Below, piece by piece: positions 16,400-27,096 of a stretch of DNA of 64,000 nt. A model generated the notes under the pieces. It searched no databases, was not told where the DNA came from, and saw nothing but the letters and a program-made list of their open reading frames with translations. Source of the DNA: Neoactinobaculum massilliense (GTDB lineage Bacteria > Actinomycetota > Actinomycetes > Actinomycetales > Actinomycetaceae); assembly GCF_900604955.1 (NCBI RefSeq), contig NZ_UWPE01000001.1:310001-374000 (forward strand), given 5' to 3'. Numbering within the stretch: the stretch's first letter is position 1; each line of letters starts with the position of its first letter. Made by a program: the position numbers and the translations under genes.

Positions 16400-17374
16400 A
16401 TGGCAAAGCCATTTATTCTGGATACGGATACCGCTCAGGATGACTGCGTGGCGATCCTTTTTGGCCTCCTGCATCCGGAGGCGGATCTTCGCGCCATCAC
16501 GATGGTTGCGGGCAACGTGGGCTTCAACCGGCAGGTGGAGAACGCCGTGATGACACTCTCGGTGGCGGGCAAGCTCGGTGAGGTTCCGGTGTGCGCAGGC
16601 GCCACCCAACCCCTCCTGCGGCCATGGGAGTCCGCGGAGAACGTCCACGGCACGGGCGCCGGCGAGCTTGAGCTGGACAATCCGTGGGATGCCGTTTCGG
16701 ACGAGTTCGGTCCGGACGCCATCATTCGTCTCACCGCCGAGAACCCGGGCGAACTGAGCATCGTGGCTATTGGTCCGCTCACAAACATCGCCCTCGCGGT
16801 GGCCAAGGATCGCTCGCTGCCCGAACGCGTCAAGGGCCTCTACATCATGGGCGGATCGAATAATGGCCGCGGTAACGCCTCCGCGAGCGGGGAGTTCAAC
16901 TTCTACGTGGACCCGGAGGCTGCGGAGATTGTCCTCACCGCCGGCTTCCACAACGTCAATATCCTCACCTGGGATCCCGTTACCCTCAGGGACGTCACCT
17001 ATCCGCGCGCAAAGTACAATCTCCTCACGCAGTTGGGAACGCCGCTCTCGCGCTTCTTCGGCGCCGTTTGCGACACCACGCTTGCGTTCAATGAGTCGGT
17101 GGGAGTGGATGGTTCCACGCACCCCGATTCGGCCACGGTGATGAGCCTGGTTGATCCCGCCCTTGTGCTGGAAAGCAACGAATACCGCGTGGACGTTGAA
17201 ACCTCGTCCAGCTTGACGCGCGGATTCTCCGCGATGGCGTGGGGAAAGTTCAACAACCAGCCGAACGCGACCGTGATTGAGAAGTATGACAGTGAGGGGT
17301 TCTACGAACAGCTCGAGAAGCTGCTCTCAATCGAAACCACGCCCTCGGTAGCAATCCACGGCATCACCGACTAG
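16400..17374 (+). CDS. Inosine-uridine-preferring nucleoside hydrolase
   Basis: Cleaves the N-glycosidic bond of nucleosides to free base and ribose, intracellular. 324 residues. The N-terminal DTDTAQDD (residues 8-15) is the calcium-binding DTDxGxDD cluster with two substitutions, followed by GNVGFNRQVENA, VCAGATQPL, LTNIALAVA, MGGSNNGRGN and an EFNFYVDPEAA segment. The start is ATG at 16400; the open frame extends 177 bases upstream without homology. No convincing Shine-Dalgarno. Substrate range within the family (pyrimidine or purine) is not assignable. With the two secreted nucleotidases it fits nucleotide salvage. Confidence 0.9.
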   Translation: MAKPFILDTDTAQDDCVAILFGLLHPEADLRAITMVAGNVGFNRQVENAVMTLSVAGKLGEVPVCAGATQPLLRPWESAENVHGTGAGELELDNPWDAVSDEFGPDAIIRLTAENPGELSIVAIGPLTNIALAVAKDRSLPERVKGLYIMGGSNNGRGNASASGEFNFYVDPEAAEIVLTAGFHNVNILTWDPVTLRDVTYPRAKYNLLTQLGTPLSRFFGAVCDTTLAFNESVGVDGSTHPDSATVMSLVDPALVLESNEYRVDVETSSSLTRGFSAMAWGKFNNQPNATVIEKYDSEGFYEQLEKLLSIETTPSVAIHGITD

Positions 17375-17456
17375 CTGGGCCGCGCGCCGGGCTGGGTTCC
17401 GTCCGGCGCACCTGACAAATTCGCACGATGTAGGCGCGCGCTGAGTGGGGAGAGAG

Positions 17457-18905
17457 ATGGCAGGCGAGGACAGTTTGACCGTGGAACGTACGGCTTCGGG
17501 CATTCTGATTCGGAGGCCGCGCTCGGGCAAAATGAGCGCACCTCTGGTGGCAACGGCGTTGATTCTTGTCATCGCCAGTTTCCAATTGAACTCGACCATG
17601 CTTTCCCCGGCGATCGGGGACATGGCAGCGCGCCTGCATACCTCGACGGGCGTGATTGGCTGGTCCAGTAATATCTTCCTCGCGGTCGCGGCAGCGGTGG
17701 CCATCCTCGTGCCGCCGGTTGCGGACAAGGTGGGACGGAAGAAGGCCACCATCGTCTCCGTCATCGTCATGATTATTGGGACGGTTCTCGCGCTCGCGGC
17801 CACCACGCCCATGCTCCTCATTGTTGGTCGTGCCCTCCAGGGCGCCTGCGGGGCAACCTTTGCGCTGGGGAACCTCACCCTGCGCGCGATCCTGCCGGGA
17901 AAGAAGTACGGGTTCTATCTGGGGCTCGTCGCGGCGGTGAATTCCGGCGTGGCGGGCATCGACACCCTCCTTGGCGGCCTCATCACGGACCACTGTGGGT
18001 ATCGCGGCATCCTCTGGGTGATTCTTATCCTGGAAGTCCTGGCCATTGGCGCCATCTGGATCTGGGATCCGGAAACCATCGTGGTGGACGCGCAGAAAAT
18101 GGACTGGGCCGGTGCCCTCACCATGACCGGTTCACTCTGGTCCGTCAACATGGTGCTCACACTCGGGTTCGGTATGGCGGGTTGGGTGAGTCCCTGGACT
18201 ATCGGGTTTCTCGTCGCCGCGGTGGTCCTCGGAATCACTTTCGCACTGGTCGAGCGGCACACCGCCGCCCCGCTGGTCCCGCTTGATGTCCTGGCACGGC
18301 GCGGCACCTGGGGCCTGCTAGCCACCACCTTCTTCACGATGGCGTCCGCTTTCGCCGTGCTGCTCTTCGCGCTTCCGGCCCTCTCGCAGGATGGCGCCGA
18401 CGGTTTCGGCATGAGCGCAACCGTCTCCGCCCTCATGTACCTCATGCCGTTTTCGCTGGTGGGCTGGCTGCTTGGTCCGTTGGTCGGGAAACTTGCGCCG
18501 CAGATCGGCTACCGACAGTTCCTGCGGGGCGGCCTGGCGGGAAGTCTGGTGCTAATGATCGGCTGCGTCCTCGGCTACCAGGACCGATGGGTGCTCTTTG
18601 CACTCGCGATCCTCATGGGAGCAACCTATTCGGCCGCGTGCTCCACCACGCTTAACGGCCTAGGCGTGCTCTATTCGTCCGCCGATCGTCCCGGCGTGCT
18701 GCCCGGATTGAATTCGGCCGCGTTCAACATGGGGGCGGCCGTGGGCACGGGCGTGATGTCCTCGGTGGTGGTGCGAGGCATGGCCGCGGGGAAGGGCATC
18801 GCCTCCTACCGGGGTGCGCTTATCGTCGGCGTCATTATGGGCTGTGTTGCCCTCGTGTTCTCCCTGGCGCTTCCGGGGAGCGATAACGGCGAGGAGAAGA
18901 TCTAG
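17457..18905 (+). CDS. MFS transporter (drug:H+ antiporter-like)
   Basis: 482 residues with about 12-14 hydrophobic segments. A short charged N-terminus is followed by the first helix ALILVIASFQLNSTML; VADKVGRKKATIVS is the loop 2-3 MFS signature, and GRALQGACGATF matches the motif C region of antiporters. Start ATG 17457 with GGGGAGAG upstream rather than the GTG at 17445. It lies 82 bases after the nucleoside hydrolase with no terminator seen, so co-transcription and a nucleoside or base substrate are possible, but this is only inference. No regulator sits beside it. Confidence 0.85.
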   Translation: MAGEDSLTVERTASGILIRRPRSGKMSAPLVATALILVIASFQLNSTMLSPAIGDMAARLHTSTGVIGWSSNIFLAVAAAVAILVPPVADKVGRKKATIVSVIVMIIGTVLALAATTPMLLIVGRALQGACGATFALGNLTLRAILPGKKYGFYLGLVAAVNSGVAGIDTLLGGLITDHCGYRGILWVILILEVLAIGAIWIWDPETIVVDAQKMDWAGALTMTGSLWSVNMVLTLGFGMAGWVSPWTIGFLVAAVVLGITFALVERHTAAPLVPLDVLARRGTWGLLATTFFTMASAFAVLLFALPALSQDGADGFGMSATVSALMYLMPFSLVGWLLGPLVGKLAPQIGYRQFLRGGLAGSLVLMIGCVLGYQDRWVLFALAILMGATYSAACSTTLNGLGVLYSSADRPGVLPGLNSAAFNMGAAVGTGVMSSVVVRGMAAGKGIASYRGALIVGVIMGCVALVFSLALPGSDNGEEKI

Positions 18906-19146
18906 GTGTGGGGCCGTTGAGGACGACGCCGCCCCGGGCGCGCGACGCCGTCCGGCCTCGTAGCACGTGAACGCCGGTCCCATAGTGGGTACAGATGTAA
19001 CGGCGTGAGGGCATGCTTGTGTCCCGGTATCGCGCCGAGGTTCCTCCCCGCGCGGACGCTCACTTCCGGGCGGGTAGGTGTTTACTCCCGGTTCACTTTC
19101 TGTTTTTACTGTGGATAGGTACTCATCCATCACGAAAGGGATCATC
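18906..19146. promoter_or_regulatory. Upstream region and possible promoter of the secreted 5'-nucleotidase
   Basis: Contains an ACGACGCC motif (18923-18930) and a weak promoter candidate: TTCACT (19092-19097), 18 bases, TAGGTA (19116-19121), about 25 bases before the start codon. Confidence 0.3.
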
Positions 19147-21798
19147 ATGCAGCGTTCACGCACGGGCGCCCTGGCCGGTTGCGGCCTGGCGGCCCTGCTC
19201 GCTCTTGGTTCTGTCAGCCTCACGCCGTCCGCATTTGCGGCTACCGCTGACCAGAGCGCCATCACCATCGCGGCAATCTCCGATTTCCACGGTCACATCG
19301 AGAATGCCTCCCAGCTCAAATACCAGCTGGATCAGGTGAAGGCCTCCTCGGATAACTTCATGTTCGTGGGCAACGGGGACCTGGTAGGTGGCTCCGCCTA
19401 TGTCTCCTCGATTGCCAACGATTCGCCCACCATCTCCATCCTCGGCCAGATGGGCCTGCAGGTATCCGGTGCCGGCAACCACGAGTTCGACAAGGGTTAC
19501 GCGGACTTCCGTGACCGCATCATTCCCGAGGCCGCAACCGCCGGCTACCATTACACGCTTGCTTCCGTGGATGGTGTGGATCCGAGCGTGCTGCCCCCGT
19601 ACTACATCCTCACCACGAACGACGGCGTGTCGGTTGCTTTCGTTTCCGGCGTCACCGACGAACTGCCTACATTGGTCAGCCCCGCCGGCATTAAGGGACT
19701 CACCCCCACGCAGGATCAGGACGCGATCAATAGGGTAGCCGCACAACTCAAGGACGGGAACGCGGCGAACGGCGAGGCGGACGTCGTCGTCGCACTGGAC
19801 CACTCCGATTCGGCGAACGCCGCCAAGATCGGCCCGAACGTTGACGCCGTGGTTGCCGGGCACACGCACCTGAACGCTGAGACGACGACGGCGTCGGGCG
19901 CTCCGGTGGTGGAGCCGGAATCCTACGGCACCGCCTTTGGCGAAATCACCATTACCTATGATAAGGCCACGAAGAAGGCTACGGCCACGGGCAAGGTCAA
20001 CCACGTCAAGGACCAGCGGGACAAGAATGGGATGCTCCCGGATGGTAGCTACGACGCCACCATCGAGCAGGCCTACCAGGACGCCAAGGCGAACGCTGAA
20101 AAGCTGGGCGCGGCGCAGGTGGGCACCATCAAGGGTGTGGCCAACCGCGGCACCGATTCCCGCTTCCTCAATGACACGGGCGCTAACCGTGGCACAGAAT
20201 CTTCGCTGGGCAATCTGGTGGCCGAGGGCTTCTACCAGTACTCCCAGTCCCTCACCAATAAGGCCGATTTCGGCATCACGAACGCCGGCGGCCTCCGCGC
20301 GGACCTCGATCCGAACGGCGATGGTGTGATCACGCTGGAGGAGTCCTACACGCAGATGCCGTTCGGCAACTCCTTCGGCACGCGCTCCGTCACCGGTGCG
20401 CAGGTGTACGAGATGCTTGAGCAGCAGTGGAAGAACGAGCCCAACGCGTCTCGTCCGATCCTGCGCCTGGGCCTCTCGAAGAACATCTACTACACGTATG
20501 ATCCGGCGGCCGAGTACGGCCACCACGTAACCGGCGTGTACCTCAACGGTAAGGCCATTGATCCTAATGCCACCTACACGATCGCCTCTGCGGCCTTCCT
20601 GCTGGCCGGTGGCGACGGTTTCGATGCGCTCGCGGAGGGCACGGACTTCGTGGACACCGGCATCATTGATAACGATGCCTTCAACGCATTCCTGGCCGCC
20701 ACACCAGACGTCAGGCCGGACTACTCGCAGCACTCCATCGGCATCACCGGTGCCGATACGCTGCAGCCGGGCAAAAAGGCCACCCTCAAGCTGGCCTCCC
20801 TATCCATGACGTCCACTGAGCCCCTGGGCAACGGCGTGGCCGTCTACCTCAATGGCACTCAGGTGGCCTCCACTGACCTGGATAACACCGTGACGCCGCA
20901 ACTGGACGAGACCGGTACCGGTACCGTGAGCTTTACGGTTCCGGCCGACGCGCCCGAGGCATCTCAGCTACGCATCGTGACCGGCACGCTGCTAAAGAAT
21001 GGAACGGTGGTGGATCCGATCACGGACGTGACAGCGAACGTGACCGTGAAGGCGGCGGCCAGTGAGGAGCCGACGGGTGAACCCACCTCAACGCCGACGA
21101 CCAAGCCTGCTGCCGCCTCCTCCGCTCCGAACGCGTTTAACGCGGATGCTGATGGCAACTTCACCGTTGATAAGGTGGCGGCCTTTGGCAAGGCCAGTGA
21201 TACGCCGCTGATGGGCGATTGGGATGGCGACGGTGTTGCCACTCCGGCGGTCCAGCGCGGCAACGTGTTCATGCTCAAGAACTCCTTTGCCGGTGGCAAG
21301 GCGGACGTGACGTTCGCTTTCGGCAAGGCTTCTGATGCGGCCATTGCCGGTGACTTTGATGGCGACGGGAAGGATTCCATCGCCGTGCGCCGAGGCAGTC
21401 AGGTGTTTGTGCAGAACAAGCTGGCCGGCGGCGAGGCGGCCTTCCACTTCGTGTACGGCAAGGCTTCTGATGCGGCCATTGCCGGTGACTTTGATGGCGA
21501 CGGGAAGGATTCCATCGCCGTGCGCCGAGGCAGTCAGGTGTTTGTGCAGAACAAGCTGGCCGGCGGCGAGGCGGATAAGGTGTTCGTGTTTGGTCGCACC
21601 GGCGATCAGGCCGTGGCCGGTGACTTCGATGGTGACGGCAAGGACACCGTGGCGGTGGTGCGCGGCAACAAGGTGTTCCTCAACAACAAGTTGGCCGGCG
21701 GAGTGGTTGCAGGGCATACGTTTGGTGCCTCCAATGCCACGTTCTTCGCCGGTGACTTCAATGCCGACGGTGTGGATACGATCGCGTATCACAAGTAA
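19147..21798 (+). CDS. Secreted 5'-nucleotidase with C-terminal FG-GAP/VCBS-like repeats
   Basis: 883 residues. Signal peptide of about 31 residues (LTPSAFA|AT). Calcineurin-like metallophosphatase domain with SDFHGH near 44-49, GNGDLVGGS, GNHEFDKG near 110 and GHTHLN, then the 5'-nucleotidase C-terminal domain (NAGGLRADLDPNG, MPFGN; FLLAGGDGFDAL). The C-terminal about 205 residues hold five repeats with the core GDFDGDGKD, a calcium-binding FG-GAP/VCBS pattern likely forming a beta-propeller or solenoid. There is no LPxTG-like anchor, so it is probably released or held by the repeats. GAAAGGG lies 6 bases before the ATG. It likely dephosphorylates extracellular nucleotides for uptake. Confidence 0.93.
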   Translation: MQRSRTGALAGCGLAALLALGSVSLTPSAFAATADQSAITIAAISDFHGHIENASQLKYQLDQVKASSDNFMFVGNGDLVGGSAYVSSIANDSPTISILGQMGLQVSGAGNHEFDKGYADFRDRIIPEAATAGYHYTLASVDGVDPSVLPPYYILTTNDGVSVAFVSGVTDELPTLVSPAGIKGLTPTQDQDAINRVAAQLKDGNAANGEADVVVALDHSDSANAAKIGPNVDAVVAGHTHLNAETTTASGAPVVEPESYGTAFGEITITYDKATKKATATGKVNHVKDQRDKNGMLPDGSYDATIEQAYQDAKANAEKLGAAQVGTIKGVANRGTDSRFLNDTGANRGTESSLGNLVAEGFYQYSQSLTNKADFGITNAGGLRADLDPNGDGVITLEESYTQMPFGNSFGTRSVTGAQVYEMLEQQWKNEPNASRPILRLGLSKNIYYTYDPAAEYGHHVTGVYLNGKAIDPNATYTIASAAFLLAGGDGFDALAEGTDFVDTGIIDNDAFNAFLAATPDVRPDYSQHSIGITGADTLQPGKKATLKLASLSMTSTEPLGNGVAVYLNGTQVASTDLDNTVTPQLDETGTGTVSFTVPADAPEASQLRIVTGTLLKNGTVVDPITDVTANVTVKAAASEEPTGEPTSTPTTKPAAASSAPNAFNADADGNFTVDKVAAFGKASDTPLMGDWDGDGVATPAVQRGNVFMLKNSFAGGKADVTFAFGKASDAAIAGDFDGDGKDSIAVRRGSQVFVQNKLAGGEAAFHFVYGKASDAAIAGDFDGDGKDSIAVRRGSQVFVQNKLAGGEADKVFVFGRTGDQAVAGDFDGDGKDTVAVVRGNKVFLNNKLAGGVVAGHTFGASNATFFAGDFNADGVDTIAYHK
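21321..21574 (+). repeat. Exact 119-bp tandem repeat inside the nucleotidase gene
   Basis: Bases 21321-21439 recur identically at 21456-21574 (period 135 bp, 45 residues). The two copies encode the same VCBS-type unit, while the flanking units have diverged at the DNA level. This indicates a recent unit duplication; repeat number may vary between strains. Confidence 0.93.
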
Positions 21799-21838
21799 AT
21801 TCCGCGGCACCTGCGCCTAGCGCCTCGTGCTGTTGCGT

Positions 21839-21872
21839 AAGTGGTGGGGAAGCACGCTTCCCCACCACTTTT
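21839..21872 (+). terminator. Rho-independent terminator after the 5'-nucleotidase
   Basis: AAGTGGTGGGGAAGC and GCTTCCCCACCACTT form a perfect 15-bp stem with a 2-base apparent loop (really a smaller stem with a larger loop), followed by TTGT. Strong and correctly placed. Confidence 0.88.
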
Positions 21873-21943
21873 GTATCCGTCCGTGAATGATGCGCCGGTG
21901 TGAAGCATGAAACCAATTACCGTGGAGGCCGCGAGGCCGCGCA

Positions 21944-23465
<1,522 letters not shown>

Positions 23466-23507
23466 TAGCAGCCGATAGGTATACGGCGCGGGCGCCTCGC
23501 AGAGCTT

Positions 23508-23542
23508 CCCTGGCGGCACCGCTGTCGGGGGTACCGCCAGGG
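23508..23542. terminator. Hairpin between convergent guaB and exonuclease genes
   Basis: CCCTGGCGGCACC and GGTACCGCCAGGG pair (one mismatch) around a 9-base loop. There is no T-run, but the position between two converging genes suits a bidirectional terminator. Confidence 0.5.
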
Positions 23543-23570
23543 GTAGGCACCCCCGATGAAGCGGCCTGGT

Positions 23571-24254
23571 CTAGTCCACCGTGATAGGCCAGGCCGTGGA
23601 GTAGGCGCCCGGGCGGCGACGGTGAATAAACGCCTGGAATTCGCTGTTCGCCTCCCGCTGCGCACCATCCAGTTCTTCTAGACTCATGGATGCCATCCTG
23701 GGGAACCGCTGCGCCTGGGCGCGAAGCACGCGCAGGGTGGCGAGGACGTCCGTTTCGGCGTCGTGAAAACCATCATTCTGGCCCACGCCGTAGTGGTCTA
23801 CAAGGTTTTCGAGACGCCGCTTACCGCGCCGATACCGATCCACGTAGCGATCCAGCAGGTACGGATCAAGGATGGGGAACACGGTGCCGCCCAGCCGCTC
23901 GCGTAGCGTAGCCAGGCCGTGGCGTTTGAGCTCCTGCTCCAGCAGCGTGAAGTCATAGGAGGCGTTGAACGCGACGGCCGGTAGCCCCTGGCTCATGTGC
24001 GTGGTGAGCATCTGCGCTACCTCCTCCAGTACCTCCGCGGCGGGGCGGCCCTCGTGGCGCGCCTGCTCCGTGGTGATGCCGTGGATGCGCGAGGCCGCCT
24101 CGGGGATGGGGATACCCGGATCCGCCAGCCAGGAGTGGCAGGTGGTGTCAGGACCCTCCTGATACACCAGCGACGCCGTCACTATCCTGTCTCGTTTTAC
24201 GTCCACACCGGTGGTCTCGGTATCAAATCCCAATAGGGGACCGTCAATCCACAT
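23571..24254 (-). CDS. DnaQ-like 3'-5' exonuclease
   Basis: 227 residues, DEDDh exonuclease fold. Exo I: LLGFDTETTG near residues 7-16; Exo II: FNASYDFTLLEQEL near 95-108; Exo III: HDAETDVLATL near 165-175. It resembles stand-alone polymerase III epsilon-like exonucleases of actinobacteria (substrate single-stranded or mismatched DNA ends). There are no GIY-YIG or BRCT domains. AAAGGA sits 6 bases before the ATG. Single gene, convergent with guaB. Confidence 0.88.
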   Translation of the reverse strand: MWIDGPLLGFDTETTGVDVKRDRIVTASLVYQEGPDTTCHSWLADPGIPIPEAASRIHGITTEQARHEGRPAAEVLEEVAQMLTTHMSQGLPAVAFNASYDFTLLEQELKRHGLATLRERLGGTVFPILDPYLLDRYVDRYRRGKRRLENLVDHYGVGQNDGFHDAETDVLATLRVLRAQAQRFPRMASMSLEELDGAQREANSEFQAFIHRRRPGAYSTAWPITVD

Positions 24255-24417
24255 GGCTGTCCTTTCAGTGGGGCCGCCCGGCCCCTCGCGGAAAGCCTAG
24301 CGGGCGCCTCCGACAAACATTCGGATAGCGTGGTAGCGCGGACGCGGGCATGGCGGCGGGCCACAAACAGCGTTGGCCCTGCCGCCTACGTTCCAGATTC
24401 CTTGAACCCGGCTGCTC

Positions 24418-25710
24418 CTAGTTATTCTGAACTGGAATCCCGGTGACATCCGCGTGCCCGGCAATCGCCAGGGCCTTGGTATTCGCGCCGCCCACTTCGA
24501 TGGACCCCACCGTCAGCTGGTCCACCGCACCGCCCTGTGTCACCTCAAGGGCCGGTACACCCGCGCCTTCGGTGCGGAGCTTGCCCCCTACGGTAATGCT
24601 GTTCACGTGTCCGCCGTCCTTAATGGAGAGGGCAATGGCGGACAGCTGTACTTGAACGCCGCGTACCAGCGACATGCCCGTACCACCGGTGGTGGTAACG
24701 CTTCCGGCTACCTGCAGGGTGCCGACCGGTTTGGACACCTGAATGCCGATGGAACCGTCGCCGGTAGTCCGGATGTCGGTGAAGCGGCCGGTTTCCAGCG
24801 TGCCGTCATACTGGTTGAAGCCGCGGGCACCCTTCCCGGTGGTGACGATGGGCGCCTGGACATCAAGCAGTCGAATGGTGCCAAAGTTGACAAAACCGAT
24901 GCCGCTCGGCCCGGTCGATGTGACGTCGGCACGAGCCTCCCACGTATCTACCTCGCCCCAGTTGTCCAGCACCATGTCATTCTGACCGTGCGTGAGCGTG
25001 GTGCCTTCGTTAACCACACGCTCCACCTTCGCGCCAGACACAACGAAGACGCCGGCTGAGATCTTATCCGGCGTGCCGGGCTGGATTCCGCCATCGGTTT
25101 CTACGTCACCGGTGCTCATAAGGTCCGCTGTGAACAGGCCGCCCGCCGCGTTGCCCTCGCGGTCCCCGAAGCCGGCCACGAATACGCCTGAACCCCGCAC
25201 GGGTGTTTCCGGCGTGCCCACGCGGATCTTGCGTAGGGTTGCCGTAAAGGATGACTCCGCTGACCGCTGCCGGTTCCAGAGTGTGAAGCCACCCTGAAGC
25301 ACGTCGACACCGAAACCGTGGGGTTGCGTGGCGCGCCCGCGCACATCCGCGTCCTTGACCCATACGTTCTCGGCTTCCACCCGTACCGTCATAAGCAGGT
25401 CCGTTGCCTGAATAGAGACCTGGCCCGTGGTGGTCACATTGCTGAGAACAAAGGTGCCGGCATCCGCGATATCGGTCGCGTTATAGATCGCTTCCTCGGT
25501 GGGAGGCACGGTAACCGTGAGATCCGCCAGCGTGTTGTTGCGCGTGAGACGCACACCTTTCCCGCCGAATTCCAGGGTGCCACCGTGAAGCGTGGTGCCT
25601 TCGGGAAGGGTAATGGATGGCGAACCCGTGATGGTGCCGTCAATAGCGATGTCCTGCGCTCCGGCATTCAGGGCATCCGCCAGTTCAGCTGCGGTGCGTA
25701 CAGTGGTCAC
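24418..25710 (-). CDS. Putative right-handed beta-helix protein, no signal peptide
   Basis: 430 residues of unknown function. The GTG start (TTVRTAAELADALN) has AGGAG upstream; an in-frame region reaching 25869 is not needed. The N-terminus resembles the opening of parallel beta-helix (polygalacturonase- or pectate-lyase-like) proteins: AAELADALNAG, then IDGTITGSPSITLPEGTTLHGG. The rest is a regular series of short beta-strands and TTG / GTG turns with hydrophobic stacking and no cysteines. No catalytic motif, export signal or wall anchor is seen, so it may be cytoplasmic, or exported with a partner. It sits alone, divergent from guaB3. Confidence 0.6.
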   Translation of the reverse strand: MTTVRTAAELADALNAGAQDIAIDGTITGSPSITLPEGTTLHGGTLEFGGKGVRLTRNNTLADLTVTVPPTEEAIYNATDIADAGTFVLSNVTTTGQVSIQATDLLMTVRVEAENVWVKDADVRGRATQPHGFGVDVLQGGFTLWNRQRSAESSFTATLRKIRVGTPETPVRGSGVFVAGFGDREGNAAGGLFTADLMSTGDVETDGGIQPGTPDKISAGVFVVSGAKVERVVNEGTTLTHGQNDMVLDNWGEVDTWEARADVTSTGPSGIGFVNFGTIRLLDVQAPIVTTGKGARGFNQYDGTLETGRFTDIRTTGDGSIGIQVSKPVGTLQVAGSVTTTGGTGMSLVRGVQVQLSAIALSIKDGGHVNSITVGGKLRTEGAGVPALEVTQGGAVDQLTVGSIEVGGANTKALAIAGHADVTGIPVQNN

Positions 25711-25919
25711 GTTGAGCTCCTCTCCTGGCCGTCGAAGGCGGCACACTCGGATGACGGTTGAGGAAACGGGTAGCAAACGGGCATTATTCCGGGTGGTGTG
25801 TGCCCCGAGGAAGGGCCGAGTAGTACGTAGTTGCCGGTTCCAGCCATAGGTGGCGGCGTTACGCGTCAACGTAAGTGGCCTACTACCCGGAGACGTCGTC
25901 GTCCCGCGTAGCGGTGGAA

Positions 25920-25925
25920 TAGCCT
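25920..25925 (+). promoter_or_regulatory. Putative -10 element of guaB3 (leaderless)
   Basis: TAGCCT ends 6 nt before the guaB3 GTG; no Shine-Dalgarno. guaB, guaB3 and guaA all show this arrangement. Confidence 0.35.
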
Positions 25926-25931
25926 GGTAGC

Positions 25932-27053
25932 GTGAGCGAAATTGAGATTGGCCGTGGCAAGCGTGCCCGGCGAGCCTTTACCCTCGACGACATCGCCGTG
26001 GTGCCCGTGCGCCGGACGCGGGATCAGCGGGACGTATCCACCGCCTGGCAGCTGGATGCATACCACCTGGACATTCCGGTGCTCTCGGCGCCGATGGACT
26101 CGGTGGCATCGCCTCAGCTGGCGATTGCGCTCGGGAAAGCGGGTGGCCTCGGAGTGCTTAATCTTGAGGGCCTCTGGACGCGGTACGCGGATCCCACTCC
26201 TATCTACGAGGAAATCGCCGCCCAGCCCGCGGATGCCGATAACGCCCTGCTCCAGCGCGTGTATGCGGAGCCGGTGAAGGAAGAACTCGTGGGGGAGCGC
26301 GTGGAGCAGCTTCGCAGCGCCGGTGTGATCGCAGCCGGCGCTGCCTCGCCGGGCCGGGCCACGCAGCTGATTGGACCGGCGCGCGAGGCCGGCCTGGACC
26401 TATTCGTCATTCGCGGCACCACCGTGTCCGCCGAGCATGTGTCGTCCACCCGTGAACCCCTAGATTTGCGCCGGTTTATCTACGACCTCGATATTCCCGT
26501 GCTGGTGGGTGGCGCCGTGAGCTACCAGAGTGCACTACACCTCATGCGGACGGGTGCGGCCGGAATTCTGGCGGGCTACGGCGGCGGCGCGGCGTCGGCA
26601 ACGCGGCTCACCGTGGGCATTGCTGCCCCCATGGCCACCGTCATCGCGGATATTGCCGGGGCGCGGCGCGATTATCTCGATGAATCCGGCGGCCGCTACG
26701 TGCATGTCATTGCGGACGGTTCCGTCTCCACCGCCGGTGACGTGGTGGCCGCGCTCGCGATGGGTGCCGACGGCGTCATGCTCGGCACGGCGCTCGCCCG
26801 CGCGCAGGAGGCGCCGGGAGGCGGGTGGCATTGGGGTCACGAGGCGGTCCATGCCCAGTTGCCGCGCGGCCGCCGCGTGCGAGTGGGCACGGTCGGTTCG
26901 CTCCAGGAGATTCTGTTTGGCCCCACCACGCGGGCGACGGGCGAGGCAAACCTGATGGGTGCGCTACGCCATGCCGTCGCTGCCAATGGATTCCGGGACC
27001 TCAAGGAGTTTCAGCATGCGCAGGTGGTTATTCGGCCCTACGAAACCCACTAG
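25932..27053 (+). CDS. guaB3: GuaB3 family IMP dehydrogenase-related protein
   Basis: 373 residues, IMPDH/GMP reductase barrel without CBS domains. N-terminal EIGRGKRARRAFTLDDIAVVP is the GuaB3 signature (compare [11 protein letters not shown] in GuaB), followed by LSAPMDSVASPQLAIALGKAGGLGVLNLEG. The catalytic GPGSICTT loop of GuaB is replaced by a RGTTVSAEHV segment, so it is not an ordinary IMP dehydrogenase. Family members in other bacteria have been linked to GMP reductase activity. FGPTTRATGEANLMGALRHAVA near the C-terminus is typical. GTG start. Confidence 0.9.
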   Translation: MSEIEIGRGKRARRAFTLDDIAVVPVRRTRDQRDVSTAWQLDAYHLDIPVLSAPMDSVASPQLAIALGKAGGLGVLNLEGLWTRYADPTPIYEEIAAQPADADNALLQRVYAEPVKEELVGERVEQLRSAGVIAAGAASPGRATQLIGPAREAGLDLFVIRGTTVSAEHVSSTREPLDLRRFIYDLDIPVLVGGAVSYQSALHLMRTGAAGILAGYGGGAASATRLTVGIAAPMATVIADIAGARRDYLDESGGRYVHVIADGSVSTAGDVVAALAMGADGVMLGTALARAQEAPGGGWHWGHEAVHAQLPRGRRVRVGTVGSLQEILFGPTTRATGEANLMGALRHAVAANGFRDLKEFQHAQVVIRPYETH

Positions 27054-27096
27054 CGGGGTGCCACGTCATCGCACATTGTGTTGCGAGAACACCTGC

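Noticed and set aside
19156-20733. 525-codon minus-strand open frame opposite the secreted nucleotidase
   Set aside because: Antisense shadow of a clearly recognised gene; no homology, no ribosome site.
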